Source: Phenylobacterium koreense (GTDB lineage Bacteria; Pseudomonadota; Alphaproteobacteria; Caulobacterales; Caulobacteraceae). From it: 64,000 nucleotides of DNA. Below, piece after piece: positions 55,611-63,795 of the stretch. The stretch's first letter is position 1. Every line of letters starts with the position of its first letter. The position numbers were made by a program, and so were the translations under genes. The notes beneath the pieces were generated by a model. The model did not search any database. It saw only the letters and a program-made list of their open reading frames with translations, and was not told the DNA's origin. The stretch is taken from assembly GCF_040545335.1 (NCBI RefSeq), contig NZ_JBEPLU010000001.1, positions 1,674,001 to 1,738,000 on the forward strand. Reading direction: 5' to 3'.

Positions 55611-56432
55611 ATGAGACTCTTCTGCGCGGCCCTCGCCGCCCTCGCCCTGGCGTCACCGGCGGCCGCCGAGACGGCGTCCTTCGCCCGGCGGGGCGAGCTC
55701 TTCTTCACCGACTGCCTGGTCGATCAGGTGCTGGAACGCTGCCAGATCGACACCGGCTCCTACGAGGTGGGGCTGCGGCCGCGCCCGGAGTTCGAGTCCT
55801 ATCCCGCCGAGGGGGTCGGCCAGGTGATGGGCGCGACCGGCGCGGTGCTGCCAACTCGCCAGGTGCGGCTGGGGGCGTTGAGCTTCGGCGGCTTCAAGCT
55901 GCGGGACGTGGACGCGGCCATTTCCGACAGCCCGTTCGACCACAGCATCATCGGGCTGGAGCTGATCGAGCGACTGGGAGCGGTGACCTTCGACTTCCGC
56001 CGCAACGAGCTGCGGCGGGGACGGGTGGCGTCCCGCGGCGCCTGCGACCAGCCGTTCGACGTGTTGACGCGGATGATCCGGGTGCCGGTGCAGGCCGGCG
56101 GCCAGCCGGTGATGGCCGCCTGGGACACCGGGGCCAGCACCACCGTCGCCGACGAGGCCTTCATCCAGGCTCACCCAGAGGTCTTCCGGTTCGTGCGGCG
56201 CCTGGCGCCGGGGACCGACGCCACCGCCACAGGCGTGCCGGTCAGCCTCTACCGAGCGGAGACGCTGTCCTTCTGCGGCCGGGATTTCCACGACGTCGCG
56301 GTGGTGGCCGTGGACATGTCGCGGCCCAAGGCCATGGTTCCGGACTTCCCCGACCTGACACTCGGCGCCAATCTGATGGCAGGGAACGTCTGGTCCTTCG
56401 ATTTCCGCGACCGGTCCTGGTCGCTCGACTGA
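55611..56432 (+). CDS. Exported retropepsin-like aspartic protease with two DTG motifs
   Basis: The 273-residue protein has a signal peptide (about 1-19, ending AAAE) and two aspartic-protease lobes. Lobe one carries D47-T-G-S50 (CQIDTGSYEVG) and SIIGLELIERLGAVTFDF; lobe two carries D172-T-G-A175 (AAWDTGASTTVAD) and LTLGANLMAGNVWSFDF. The parallel order DTG - hydrophobic-Gly-x-x-L - FDF in both halves suggests an internal duplication that could make a single-chain, pepsin-like active site. Periplasmic location is inferred. The ATG at 55611 is the start of the signal peptide. Confidence 0.85.
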   Translation: MRLFCAALAALALASPAAAETASFARRGELFFTDCLVDQVLERCQIDTGSYEVGLRPRPEFESYPAEGVGQVMGATGAVLPTRQVRLGALSFGGFKLRDVDAAISDSPFDHSIIGLELIERLGAVTFDFRRNELRRGRVASRGACDQPFDVLTRMIRVPVQAGGQPVMAAWDTGASTTVADEAFIQAHPEVFRFVRRLAPGTDATATGVPVSLYRAETLSFCGRDFHDVAVVAVDMSRPKAMVPDFPDLTLGANLMAGNVWSFDFRDRSWSLD

Positions 56433-56450
56433 AACTGGGGAGAGAAAGCG

Positions 56451-56843
56451 ATGCGGCCGATGATCCTCGCCGCCGGCGCGGCGCTGAGCTGGGCGATGGC
56501 TGCGCCCGGGCTGGCCGATCCAGCCTATGACGCCTGCATCGGCGCCAGCAACGACAACGCTTCATGGTCGCGGTGCGGAGCGGATCTGATCAAGCGCGAG
56601 GACGACCGGCTGAACGCCACGTGGAAGAAGGTCTACGGGCTGACCAGCGGCCGGACCAGGACCGACCTACTGGCCGAGCAGCGGGCCTGGATCAGCTTCA
56701 AGGACAAGGCCTGCCGGTTCTATGCGAACGGCGACCAAGGCCGCGAGGGGCAGGTGCTCAGCTATCCGATGTGCCAGGCGCAGGTCATCGGCGACCGCAC
56801 CCGGCAGTTGGAAGCCATCGGGTCGCAGATCGGCCCGCGCTAG
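56451..56843 (+). CDS. LprI-family lysozyme-inhibitor-like protein
   Basis: The 130-residue exported protein has a signal peptide (about 1-22, ending GLADP) and the DUF1311/LprI pattern: YDACIGASNDNASWSRC, LNATWKKVYGL, LLAEQRAWISFKDKACRF and a late Cys. Four cysteines could make two disulfides. LprI of Mycobacterium inhibits lysozyme; most members are uncharacterised. It lies 18 bp behind the aspartic protease gene, so the two exported proteins may be co-expressed. The TAG stop shares CTAG with dnaQ. Confidence 0.9.
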   Translation: MRPMILAAGAALSWAMAAPGLADPAYDACIGASNDNASWSRCGADLIKREDDRLNATWKKVYGLTSGRTRTDLLAEQRAWISFKDKACRFYANGDQGREGQVLSYPMCQAQVIGDRTRQLEAIGSQIGPR

Positions 56844-57547
56844 AGGCCGAACTTGCCCCAGAGCTCCTCGTTCTTGACCACCTCGCGCATGAACTTGGCG
56901 TGCAGTTCGCGTTCGGCCTCGGTCGAGCGGAAGGGCAGGGGGCGCGGCCGGGCGCCGTAGGCGGCGGCCCTGGCCACGGCGACCGCCTGCGCGGCCATGG
57001 CGTGGGTGGTGAGCTCCAGGCTGAGCGCGCGGCCGCCCTTCAGCTCCAGATAGACGGCGGCCAACAGGCGGGCGTCGATCAGCGCCCCGTGCTTCTCGCG
57101 CTCGCTGAGCGAGATCTTGAAGCGCTTGCAGAGCGCGTCGAGGGAGTTGTGCATCCCCGGGAAGCGCTTGCGGGCCAGGGCCAGGGTGTCGATCCAGCGC
57201 TCTTCGGGCAGCGGGGCGACGCCGAGGACCTCCAGCTCGTAGTTCACGAAGGTGCGGTCGAAGGTGGCGTTGTGCGCGATGATCGGGGCGTCGCCGACGA
57301 AGTCCAGGAAGTCCTGGTGGATCTCCTTGTCGCGGAACTTCGGCTTGCCGGCGAGGAAGGCGGCTGAGAGGCCGTGCACCTTCTCGGCCTCGGGCGGCAT
57401 GTCGCGCTCGGGGTCGATATAGACGTGGAAGCTGCGCCCGGTGGGCAGGTAGTCCTCGATCTCCAGGGCGGCCAGTTCGACCAGCCGGTGGCCGAGATGC
57501 GGTTCGAACCCCGTGGTTTCCGTATCCAGTACGATTTCGCGCGCCAT
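56840..57547 (-). CDS. dnaQ: DNA polymerase III subunit epsilon
   Basis: This is the 3'-5' proofreading exonuclease of the replicative polymerase. The 235-residue DEDDh protein has D8 and E10 in VLDTETTGFEP, D97 in AHNATFDRTF, and H153/D158 in KHGALIDARLLA. The C-terminal 50 residues carry the polymerase-alpha-binding tail. It is the last gene of the ppsR-maf-aroE-coaE-dnaQ block; the stop overlaps that of LprI in a shared CTAG. Confidence 0.97.
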   Translation of the reverse strand: MAREIVLDTETTGFEPHLGHRLVELAALEIEDYLPTGRSFHVYIDPERDMPPEAEKVHGLSAAFLAGKPKFRDKEIHQDFLDFVGDAPIIAHNATFDRTFVNYELEVLGVAPLPEERWIDTLALARKRFPGMHNSLDALCKRFKISLSEREKHGALIDARLLAAVYLELKGGRALSLELTTHAMAAQAVAVARAAAYGARPRPLPFRSTEAERELHAKFMREVVKNEELWGKFGL

Positions 57548-57559
57548 GACCCTTACTTC

Positions 57560-58192
57560 TTACTGTTCGCGGCGGCCTTCAACAGCCCGGGCCGGTCTTC
57601 GCAGTGGATCGCGCATGGCGGCGATGATCTCGGTGACCTGCTCGCGAGCGGCCTCCAAGCCGCGGCCGGTGTCGACGATGAAGTGGGCGCGGGCGCGCTT
57701 TTCGGCGTCGTGCATCTGCCGCGCGAGGATGGCGTCCAGGCGCTCGGGCGTCATGCCGGGACGGGCGAGGACCCGCTCGCGCTGCTGCGCCTCGGGGGCG
57801 GAGACCACGACCACGGCGTCCATGCGGGCGTCGCCGCCGGTCTCGTAAAGCAGCGGGATGTCGAGCACGACCATGTCGGCCTTGGCGGCCTCGGCGGCCT
57901 CGAAGAACTTGACCCGGTCGGCGCCGACCAGCGGATGGACGATCGCGTTCAGCCTAGTCATGGCCGCGTCGTCGCCCAGCACCCGCTGGCGGAGGGCCTC
58001 GCGATCCACCGCCCCGTCCTTGGTGACGCCGGGGAAGGCCGCTTCCAGCGGCTCGACCGCCGCGCCGCCCTTTTCATAGAGATCGGCCACCGCGGCGTCG
58101 GCGTCGTAGACCGGCACGCCGGCCTCGCGGAACATCTTGGCCGTGGTCGACTTGCCCATGCCGATGGAACCGGTGAGGCCGATGATGAGCAT
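57560..58192 (-). CDS. coaE: Dephospho-CoA kinase
   Basis: CoaE makes coenzyme A from dephospho-CoA and ATP. The 210-residue P-loop kinase has [12 protein letters not shown] at the start, [17 protein letters not shown], and [11 protein letters not shown], all family marks. The ATG at 58192 has an ideal GGAGA ribosome binding site; a GTG at 58213 overlapping the aroE stop is an alternative. Confidence 0.96.
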   Translation of the reverse strand: MLIIGLTGSIGMGKSTTAKMFREAGVPVYDADAAVADLYEKGGAAVEPLEAAFPGVTKDGAVDREALRQRVLGDDAAMTRLNAIVHPLVGADRVKFFEAAEAAKADMVVLDIPLLYETGGDARMDAVVVVSAPEAQQRERVLARPGMTPERLDAILARQMHDAEKRARAHFIVDTGRGLEAAREQVTEIIAAMRDPLRRPARAVEGRREQ

Positions 58193-58209
58193 GTGGTTCT
58201 CCATTAGGC

Positions 58210-59052
58210 TCACAGCCCCAGCGCCTCGATCGCCAGGCGGCGGACGTCCACCGATTTCGGCGGGGTCTGGCCGAAGAAGTATTCGAAGCTGGGGATGGCC
58301 TGGCCGATGAGCATGGCCAGCCCGTCGACGGTGCGGCGGCCATGGGCCTGCGCCTGGGCGAGAAAGGGCGTCTTCAGCGGCTTGTAGACCATGTCCATCA
58401 CCACCGCGCCTGCGGGCGTAGCCTCGATCGGAACCTCCAGGCCGGCCGAACCGGAGAGGCCCGCCGAGGTGGCGTTGACCACGGCGACGGCGCCGTCGAA
58501 GGCCGCGGCGACGTCCGAGAGCGGGAAAGCGCGGGCGCCGAGGCCATCTGCGATCTCCTGAGCGCGGGCCAGGGTGCGGTTGACGATGCGCACCTCCGGG
58601 CCGCCGGCCTCGACGAAGGCAGCGACCGCGCCGCGGGCCGCGCCCCCGGCGCCCAGGACGACCACCGGGCCGCCGGCCGGATCGAAGCCCGGCGCCTGTT
58701 CGGCTAAGGCCGCCAGCATGCCCAGCCCATCGGTGTTGTCGGCCAGGATCGAGCCGTCCTCGCGGAAAACCAGGACATTGGCGGCCTGGGCGGCGCTGGC
58801 GCGGAAGGTCGCCTCGTCAGCCAGGGCCAGGGCCTCCCCCTTGAAGGGGAGGGTGACGTTGAGGCCAGCCACCGAGCCGCCGCGCAGGGACTCGGCGAAG
58901 GCGCGGAAGCGGCCAGGCTGGGTGGAGAACGGCGCGTAGATCCCGTCGATCCCGGCCGCCGCCAGCCAGGCGTTGTGCAGAATCGGGCTCATGGAATGGG
59001 TGATGGGCAGGCCGACGACCCCGGCCACCCGCGTCGCGCCGGTGATGCTCAC
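58210..59052 (-). CDS. aroE: Shikimate dehydrogenase (NADP+)
   Basis: AroE reduces 3-dehydroshikimate to shikimate in aromatic amino acid synthesis. The 280-residue protein has [36 protein letters not shown] with the catalytic lysine, DNTDGLGML with the catalytic Asp, and [16 protein letters not shown] for NADP. The GTG start at 59052 overlaps the maf stop (GTGA). Confidence 0.96.
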   Translation of the reverse strand: MSITGATRVAGVVGLPITHSMSPILHNAWLAAAGIDGIYAPFSTQPGRFRAFAESLRGGSVAGLNVTLPFKGEALALADEATFRASAAQAANVLVFREDGSILADNTDGLGMLAALAEQAPGFDPAGGPVVVLGAGGAARGAVAAFVEAGGPEVRIVNRTLARAQEIADGLGARAFPLSDVAAAFDGAVAVVNATSAGLSGSAGLEVPIEATPAGAVVMDMVYKPLKTPFLAQAQAHGRRTVDGLAMLIGQAIPSFEYFFGQTPPKSVDVRRLAIEALGL

Positions 59053-59648
59053 GTGGCCAGGGCTCCATGACGGCGGAGCAGCTCCAGCAGGCCCATCAGC
59101 GGCAGGCCGAGGATGGCGAAATAGTCGCCCTCGATCTTCGAGAAGAGCTGCGCGCCCGGCCCTTCCAGCCGATAGCAGCCCACCGAGCCGAGGGCCTGGT
59201 CGCCCTCGGTCCGGAGATAGTGGTCGAGGAAGGCGTCGGAGAAGTCGCGCATGGTCAGAGTGGCGGTCACCACCTCGCGCCAGATCGGCGCGCCGTCCTT
59301 GGCGACCACCACGGCCGAGTGCAGCTTGTGGGGCTTGCCGCGCATGGCCTTCAGGCGCTCGGCGGCGGCGTCCAGGTTCTCCACCTTGTCATAGAGACGG
59401 CCTTCGAACTCCAGGGTCTGGTCCGAGCCGATGACGAAGCCGGGCCGGCCTTGCGAGACCTTCAACGCCTTGATCTCCGCCAGGGCGTCGGCGACCTCGC
59501 GGGCGTCCGCGCCCTGGGCGAGCATGGCGGTCTTCACGGCGTCCTCGTCGACGCCGGCGACCGAGACCTCGAACGGGACGTCCGCGCCGGTCAGCACGGC
59601 GCGTCGGGCCGCGCTCTTGGAGGCGAGGATGATCGGGGAGGCGGTCAT
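59049..59648 (-). CDS. maf: Maf-family nucleoside triphosphate pyrophosphatase
   Basis: Maf proteins hydrolyse non-canonical or modified NTPs and are linked to septum control. The 199-residue protein begins [14 protein letters not shown] (family SxSxxR signature), has [21 protein letters not shown] with the catalytic Asp, and [27 protein letters not shown]. The SK after A makes it the YceF/m7GTP-type or UTP-type subgroup; not certain. It overlaps ppsR by 4 nt. Confidence 0.95.
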   Translation of the reverse strand: MTASPIILASKSAARRAVLTGADVPFEVSVAGVDEDAVKTAMLAQGADAREVADALAEIKALKVSQGRPGFVIGSDQTLEFEGRLYDKVENLDAAAERLKAMRGKPHKLHSAVVVAKDGAPIWREVVTATLTMRDFSDAFLDHYLRTEGDQALGSVGCYRLEGPGAQLFSKIEGDYFAILGLPLMGLLELLRRHGALAT

Positions 59649-60493
59649 CCCAGCACCTCCACCTGGCCGTGGCCGCCGTGCAGCAGGTTCATCACCGCGG
59701 CGGCGGTCTCCTCGACGCTGCGGCGGGTGACGTCGATCACCGGCCAGCCCTGGCGTTCGTAGAGCCGCCGCGCCTTCACCGTCTCCTCGCGCACCGCCTC
59801 GATGTCGATATAGCTCGACTCCCGGTCCTCCTTGAGACTGAGCAGGCGGTTGCGGCGGATCTGGATCAGCCGGTCGGGAGAGATGGTCAGGCCGACGACC
59901 AGTGTGTTCTTCAGGTCGAACAGTTTTTCCGGCGGCGGCCGGGTCGGCACCAGCGGCACATTGGCCGCCCGGATCCCGCGATGGGCCAGATAGATGCAGG
60001 TCGGGGTCTTGGAGGTGCGCGAAACGCCGACCAGCACCACGTCGGCCTGTTCCAGGTCCTGGCCGCCCTGGCCGTCATCGTGGCCAATGGCGTAGTTCAG
60101 CGCGTCCATGCGGTTGAAATAGTCGTTGTCCATGGCGTGCTGGACGCCGACCCGCCGGCTGATCGAGGCGCCGAGATAGCGTTGCAGCGAGGAGACCAGC
60201 GGGTCGAGAGCGGCGATGCACGGCATGTCCAGCCGCCGCACGCCCTCTTCCAGGCCCGCCCGCAGCGCGTCGTCCACAATGGTGTGGATCACCACGCCGG
60301 GCGCTTCGGCGATGTCCATCAGGGCGCGCTCGAGCTGCCGGGGCGAGCGGACCAGGGCGTAGATGTGCTCGATCGGCAGCACATTCTCGAATCGGGCGCA
60401 CACCGCCCGCGCCATGGCGTTCAGCGTTTCCCCGGTGGAATCGGACACCAGGTGGACGTGGAAGTAGGTCGCAAAGCGCTGGGTGGCGGTCAT
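59645..60493 (-). CDS. ppsR: Pyruvate,water/orthophosphate dikinase regulatory protein (DUF299)
   Basis: This bifunctional kinase/phosphorylase controls PEP synthase or pyruvate phosphate dikinase. The 282-residue protein has FHVHLVSDSTGETLNAMARAV, the P-loop-like GVSRTSKTPTCIYLA and the P-site strand VIDVTRRSVEETAA. It is the homologue of Rickettsia RP001, the gene flanking the origin in Caulobacter and Rickettsia. ATG 60493 is the start. First gene of the leftward block, facing hemE. Confidence 0.95.
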   Translation of the reverse strand: MTATQRFATYFHVHLVSDSTGETLNAMARAVCARFENVLPIEHIYALVRSPRQLERALMDIAEAPGVVIHTIVDDALRAGLEEGVRRLDMPCIAALDPLVSSLQRYLGASISRRVGVQHAMDNDYFNRMDALNYAIGHDDGQGGQDLEQADVVLVGVSRTSKTPTCIYLAHRGIRAANVPLVPTRPPPEKLFDLKNTLVVGLTISPDRLIQIRRNRLLSLKEDRESSYIDIEAVREETVKARRLYERQGWPVIDVTRRSVEETAAAVMNLLHGGHGQVEVLG

Positions 60494-60679
60494 CAAGCCT
60501 TGGGCCGGTCGTAAAGGGGAAATTTCAGGAGCAACGCCGGAAACTTGGGGATGGAAGAGTCGAAACCTTCTTAACGAAGTCGGACTGGTTTGGGGAATAG
60601 CGCACGGCCGGCGGACGCGCCTGTGCAAAGCCGGGATGAATGCCGAGGTTTGACCGACGTTCCTCCACGCCCCCGAGTG

Positions 60680-60695
60680 TTAATTTAACCTTAAC
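60680..60695 (+). promoter_or_regulatory. CtrA binding box (full TTAA-N7-TTAAC)
   Basis: TTAA at 60680-60683, seven bases, then TTAAC at 60691-60695 make an exact match to the consensus of the cell-cycle regulator CtrA. A further GTTAAC at 60711-60716 lies about 21 bp (two helical turns) on. In Caulobacter, CtrA bound at such boxes silences the origin in swarmer cells. Confidence 0.8.
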
Positions 60696-60805
60696 GCGAC
60701 GGGCCGGCGGGTTAACGCGAACGAGTCCGGTTCGATCACGGCCCGGCCCACTCTTAACCTTTGTGGCTTTGCCTTGCGCAACAACAGCTTGCAGCGATCT
60801 CCCCG

Positions 60806-60814
60806 CTATCCACA
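60806..60814 (+). promoter_or_regulatory. DnaA-box-like 9-mer
   Basis: CTATCCACA differs from the consensus TTATCCACA at one position. Confidence 0.6.
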
Positions 60815-60851
60815 GGCGATGGATCGACAAGGGAGAAAACCCCGGCCGGCG

Positions 60852-60860
60852 TGTTGATAA
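60852..60860 (-). promoter_or_regulatory. DnaA-box-like 9-mer (minus strand)
   Basis: Reads TTATCAACA on the minus strand, one mismatch to TTATCCACA. It is 5 bp from the TTAAC at 60865, so DnaA and CtrA could compete here. Confidence 0.5.
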
Positions 60861-60898
60861 GGCGTTAACGGACCGAAGGGCCGGCCGGTTTTCCCCAG

Positions 60899-60907
60899 TC
60901 ATCCACG
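60899..60907 (+). promoter_or_regulatory. Weak DnaA-box-like 9-mer
   Basis: TCATCCACG has two mismatches to TTATCCACA and lies just after a TTTTCCCC run. Caulobacter origins use several weak boxes, so it is recorded but with low weight. Confidence 0.35.
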
Positions 60908-61007
60908 GCCCTACTTCAACCCTCACAACCTTCTTTCAAAAATCTAGAGATGAAGAAGGGCGGACCCTGGGCTTGAGAGTTCGCCCGTTAGGCGGTTTAA
61001 CGAGGCC

Positions 61008-62039
61008 ATGTCGGAAGCTTCGAAACCGCGCCTCCTGCGGGCGCTTGCGGGCGAAACCCTTGATCGGCCGCCGGTCTGGTTCATGCGTCAGGCAGGGCGG
61101 TCCCTGCCGGAATACCGGGAGCTGCGGACACGCGCCGGGGACTTCATCTCGTTCTGCCACAATCCAGAGATGGCGGCTGAGGCGACCCTACAGCCGGTGC
61201 GGCGATTCCCGCTGGATGCGGCGATCGTCTTTGCGGACATCCTGTTGATCCCCCGGGCGCTGGGCCAGGACGTCTGGTTCGAGACCGGCGAAGGCCCCCG
61301 GCTTGGCGAACTGCCGCCGATCGAGGCTCTGGCCGATCAGATCGAAGCCTCGACCGGCCGGCTGGCCGACATAGGCGAGACGCTCAGCCGCGTGCGCGCC
61401 GAGCTCGACCCGGAGAAGGCGCTGATCGGTTTTGCCGGCGCGCCGTGGACGGTGGCGACCTACATGCTGGAGGGCCGCGGCTCGCAGCGCGAGGCTGCCC
61501 GCACTTACGCCTACCAGCACCCCGAGAAGCTGGACGCCCTGCTGGATGTGCTGGTGGAGTCCACTGCGCGCTACCTGGTGATGCAGGCCAAGTCCGGCGC
61601 CCAGGTGCTGAAGCTCTTCGAGAGCTGGGCCGAGAACCTGGCCGAGGACGTATTCGAGCGTATCGTAATCGGCCCGCACAAGGCGATCATCGAGAAGGTT
61701 CGCGCCGCCGGCGTCGACGTTCCGTTCATCGGCTTTCCGCGCGGTGCCGGGGCGCTGGTGGAGAATTACGCCGCCCAAGTCCCGGTCCAAGCGGTCGGCC
61801 TCGACACCCAGGCTTCCGCAGCGATGGGACGGAGGATCCAGGCTGGCGGCAAGACGATCCAGGGCGCCTTGGACAATCTGCTGCTGCGGGCCGGCGGACC
61901 TGCGCTGGACCGGCGCATTGACGCCCTGATCGAGCAGTGGAACCAAGGTCCCTATATCTTCAACCTCGGACATGGTGTGATGCCAGACACCCCGATCGAG
62001 CACATCGACCGCGCCGTCCGGAGAGTGACCGGCAAGTGA
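61008..62039 (+). CDS. hemE: Uroporphyrinogen decarboxylase
   Basis: HemE converts uroporphyrinogen III to coproporphyrinogen III in heme synthesis. The 343-residue protein has the family's N-terminal PPVWFMRQAGRSLPEYRELR with the substrate-binding arginines, VFADILLIPRALG with the catalytic Asp, and the GAPWTVATYMLEG strand. It is the first gene right of the probable origin, as in Caulobacter, and overlaps hemH (GTGA). Confidence 0.98.
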   Translation: MSEASKPRLLRALAGETLDRPPVWFMRQAGRSLPEYRELRTRAGDFISFCHNPEMAAEATLQPVRRFPLDAAIVFADILLIPRALGQDVWFETGEGPRLGELPPIEALADQIEASTGRLADIGETLSRVRAELDPEKALIGFAGAPWTVATYMLEGRGSQREAARTYAYQHPEKLDALLDVLVESTARYLVMQAKSGAQVLKLFESWAENLAEDVFERIVIGPHKAIIEKVRAAGVDVPFIGFPRGAGALVENYAAQVPVQAVGLDTQASAAMGRRIQAGGKTIQGALDNLLLRAGGPALDRRIDALIEQWNQGPYIFNLGHGVMPDTPIEHIDRAVRRVTGK

Positions 62040-63076
62040 GCAAGCTTGCCGTCGTTCTCTTCAACCTTGGCGGCCCCGATGGTCCCGAGGCGGTAAAGCC
62101 GTTCCTGGAGAACCTTTTCAAGGATCCGGCGATCATCGGCCTGCCGGGCTTCCTGCGCCTGCCGCTGGCGAAGCTCATCGCCACGCGCCGGGAAGAAACG
62201 GCCAAGGCGAATTACGCGATCATGGGCGGGGCCTCGCCCCTGCTGCCGGAGACCACGCGCCAGGCCGCGGCTCTGCAGGAAGCGCTGTCGGCCGCGAGGC
62301 CGGATCTGACCGTGCGGGTCTTCATCGCCATGCGGTACTGGAAGCCGTTCGCTGATCAGACCGCGAAGGAGGTCGCCGCGTTCGCGCCGGACGACCTGGT
62401 TCTGCTGCCGCTCTATCCGCAATTCTCCACGACGACGACGGGCTCGTCCCTGAAGGATTGGGCGCGGGCCTACCGCGGCCCTGGCCGGCCGCACACCGTC
62501 TGCTGCTATCCCGAGGCCCAGGGCCTGGCTGAAGCCCACGCCCGCGCGATCAGCCAGATCTGGCTGAAGGCCGGTCGGCCGGCCGATGTGCGCCTGCTGT
62601 TCTCGGCCCACGGCCTGCCGCAGAAGGTGGTCGACGGCGGTGATCCCTACCAGGTCCAGGTCGAGGCCACCGCCCGGGCCATCGCCGCGCGGGTGCCTGA
62701 GCTGACCGACTGGAGCATCTGCTACCAGAGCCGAGTCGGCCCGCTGAAATGGCTGGGCCCGTCCACTGTGGACGCCGTGCGCCAGGCCGCCGCCGACGGC
62801 AAGGGCGTGCTGATCTGTCCGGTCGCCTTCGTTTCCGAGCATGTGGAGACGCTGGTCGAGCTGGACCACGAATACGCCGTGCTCGCCAAGGAGCTGGGGG
62901 TCAGCCCCTATTTGCGGGCGCCGACGCCGACGACCGACGCCTCCTTGATCGACAGCTTCGTGCAGGCGAGCCTTGAAGCCCTGGAGCGCGGGCCGGGGGC
63001 TGCGCCCTTCGGGCCTTGGCTTTGCCCGCCGAGCCATGGAAAATGCGCCTGCCAAGGCAAGGCGGGGGGAGCCTGA
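62036..63076 (+). CDS. hemH: Ferrochelatase
   Basis: HemH inserts ferrous iron into protoporphyrin IX, the last step of heme synthesis. The 346-residue protein has AVVLFNLGGPDGPEAVKPF, the catalytic His in LLFSAHGLPQKVV, and CPVAFVSEHVETLVELD. The C-terminal extension has three cysteines, C330, C337 and C339 (CPPSHGKCAC). Caulobacter ferrochelatase is known to carry a [2Fe-2S] cluster, so these are probable ligands with a fourth cysteine elsewhere. GTG 62036 overlaps the hemE stop. Confidence 0.96.
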   Translation: MSKLAVVLFNLGGPDGPEAVKPFLENLFKDPAIIGLPGFLRLPLAKLIATRREETAKANYAIMGGASPLLPETTRQAAALQEALSAARPDLTVRVFIAMRYWKPFADQTAKEVAAFAPDDLVLLPLYPQFSTTTTGSSLKDWARAYRGPGRPHTVCCYPEAQGLAEAHARAISQIWLKAGRPADVRLLFSAHGLPQKVVDGGDPYQVQVEATARAIAARVPELTDWSICYQSRVGPLKWLGPSTVDAVRQAAADGKGVLICPVAFVSEHVETLVELDHEYAVLAKELGVSPYLRAPTPTTDASLIDSFVQASLEALERGPGAAPFGPWLCPPSHGKCACQGKAGGA

Positions 63077-63078
63077 CG

Positions 63079-63540
63079 ATGAATCATTTCGACCTGTTGC
63101 GCGGCCTGCACATCATTGCGGTGATCGCCTGGATGGCCGGGATGATGTACCTGCCCAGGCTCTTCGCCTATCACACCGAGACGGCGCCTCCAGGGACGGA
63201 GTTCGACAAGCACTTCCTGGTCTGGGAGCGCAAGCTCCTGAAAATCATCATCAATCCGTCGATGATCCTGGTGTGGATCCTGGGCGTCGGCCTGATCCTC
63301 TATCACGTCTATGCGGTCGGCGAGGGCTGGGCCTTCCTGCTGCAGCCCTGGATGATGGTGAAGCTGGCCGCGGTGCTGTTCATTTCCGGCTGGCACGGCT
63401 TCCTGGCCGGGTCCTACAAGAAATTCCTGGCCGGTCAGCGCCCGAAGTCGGCGAAGTTCTGGCGCGCCACCAACGAGCTGCCCTTCCTGGCCGCGGTGGT
63501 CGCCGTGTTGGCCGTCACTCTTCAATTCGGCCAGCGCTGA
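63079..63540 (+). CDS. hemJ: Protoporphyrinogen IX oxidase HemJ
   Basis: HemJ is the membrane-bound protoporphyrinogen oxidase of most alphaproteobacteria. The 153-residue protein has four hydrophobic segments and the family's conserved residues: LRGLHIIAVIAWMAGMMYLPRLF with the essential His, WERKLLKIIINPSMILVW, LLQPWMMVKLAAV and a final K in SYKKFLAGQRPKS. It follows hemH by 2 bp with GGGGGAGCC upstream, so hemE-hemH-hemJ form one operon. Confidence 0.95.
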   Translation: MNHFDLLRGLHIIAVIAWMAGMMYLPRLFAYHTETAPPGTEFDKHFLVWERKLLKIIINPSMILVWILGVGLILYHVYAVGEGWAFLLQPWMMVKLAAVLFISGWHGFLAGSYKKFLAGQRPKSAKFWRATNELPFLAAVVAVLAVTLQFGQR

Positions 63541-63795
63541 CCCTATCTGCTTGACGGCTCCCCTGATCGGGAGCCGTGAGCGACGCCAGGCCACGCTTGA
63601 CCGCAAGCCGCGCATGTGGTTCCGCTGACCGCACGTGGAGTCGCGCCGCGAAGCCACGCCCCGCCTTATCCGTGCGCCGCGCTGAATGCTGCGGCCCGGT
63701 CCCAAGACATTCCCACCGGCGCGCACCCCGCGCCATGTCGAGATTCTCCCGGCGCCCGAGCTCCGTTCGGTCGCCCGTGCTTTCAGAGTAAACCC
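63541..63795. other. 255-bp gap and leader before rho
   Basis: A strong hairpin, ACGGCTCCC / GGGAGCCGT, with a 6-nt loop lies at 63554-63577, 13 bp after the hemJ stop, and may end the hem transcript, although no U-run follows. The remaining ~215 bp would be the promoter and 5' leader of rho; rho leaders are often long and autoregulated in other bacteria, but I see no specific element. Confidence 0.5.

Larger units (their letters stand above)
60494..61007. other. Probable chromosomal replication origin (Cori-like), between ppsR and hemE
   Basis: This is a 514-bp gene-free gap between divergent genes. In Caulobacter crescentus the origin lies between hemE and the RP001/DUF299 gene, the same pair as here. 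Visible signals are a perfect CtrA box at 60680-60695; TTAAC at 60571, 60685, 60691, 60712, 60754, 60865 and 60997; DnaA-like 9-mers at 60806-60814, 60852-60860 and 60899-60907; and GANTC (CcrM) sites at 60557-60561 and 60723-60727. An AT-richer tract at 60916-60958 lies next to hemE and might be the unwinding region or the hemE promoter. Not proven: no GC-skew or marker-frequency data are available. Confidence 0.82.

Noticed and set aside
60988..61001. Second CtrA box before hemE (TTAG...TTAAC)
   Set aside because: The spacing between the half-sites is 5 bp, not 7, and the first half has G in place of A; only the TTAAC half-site is counted.
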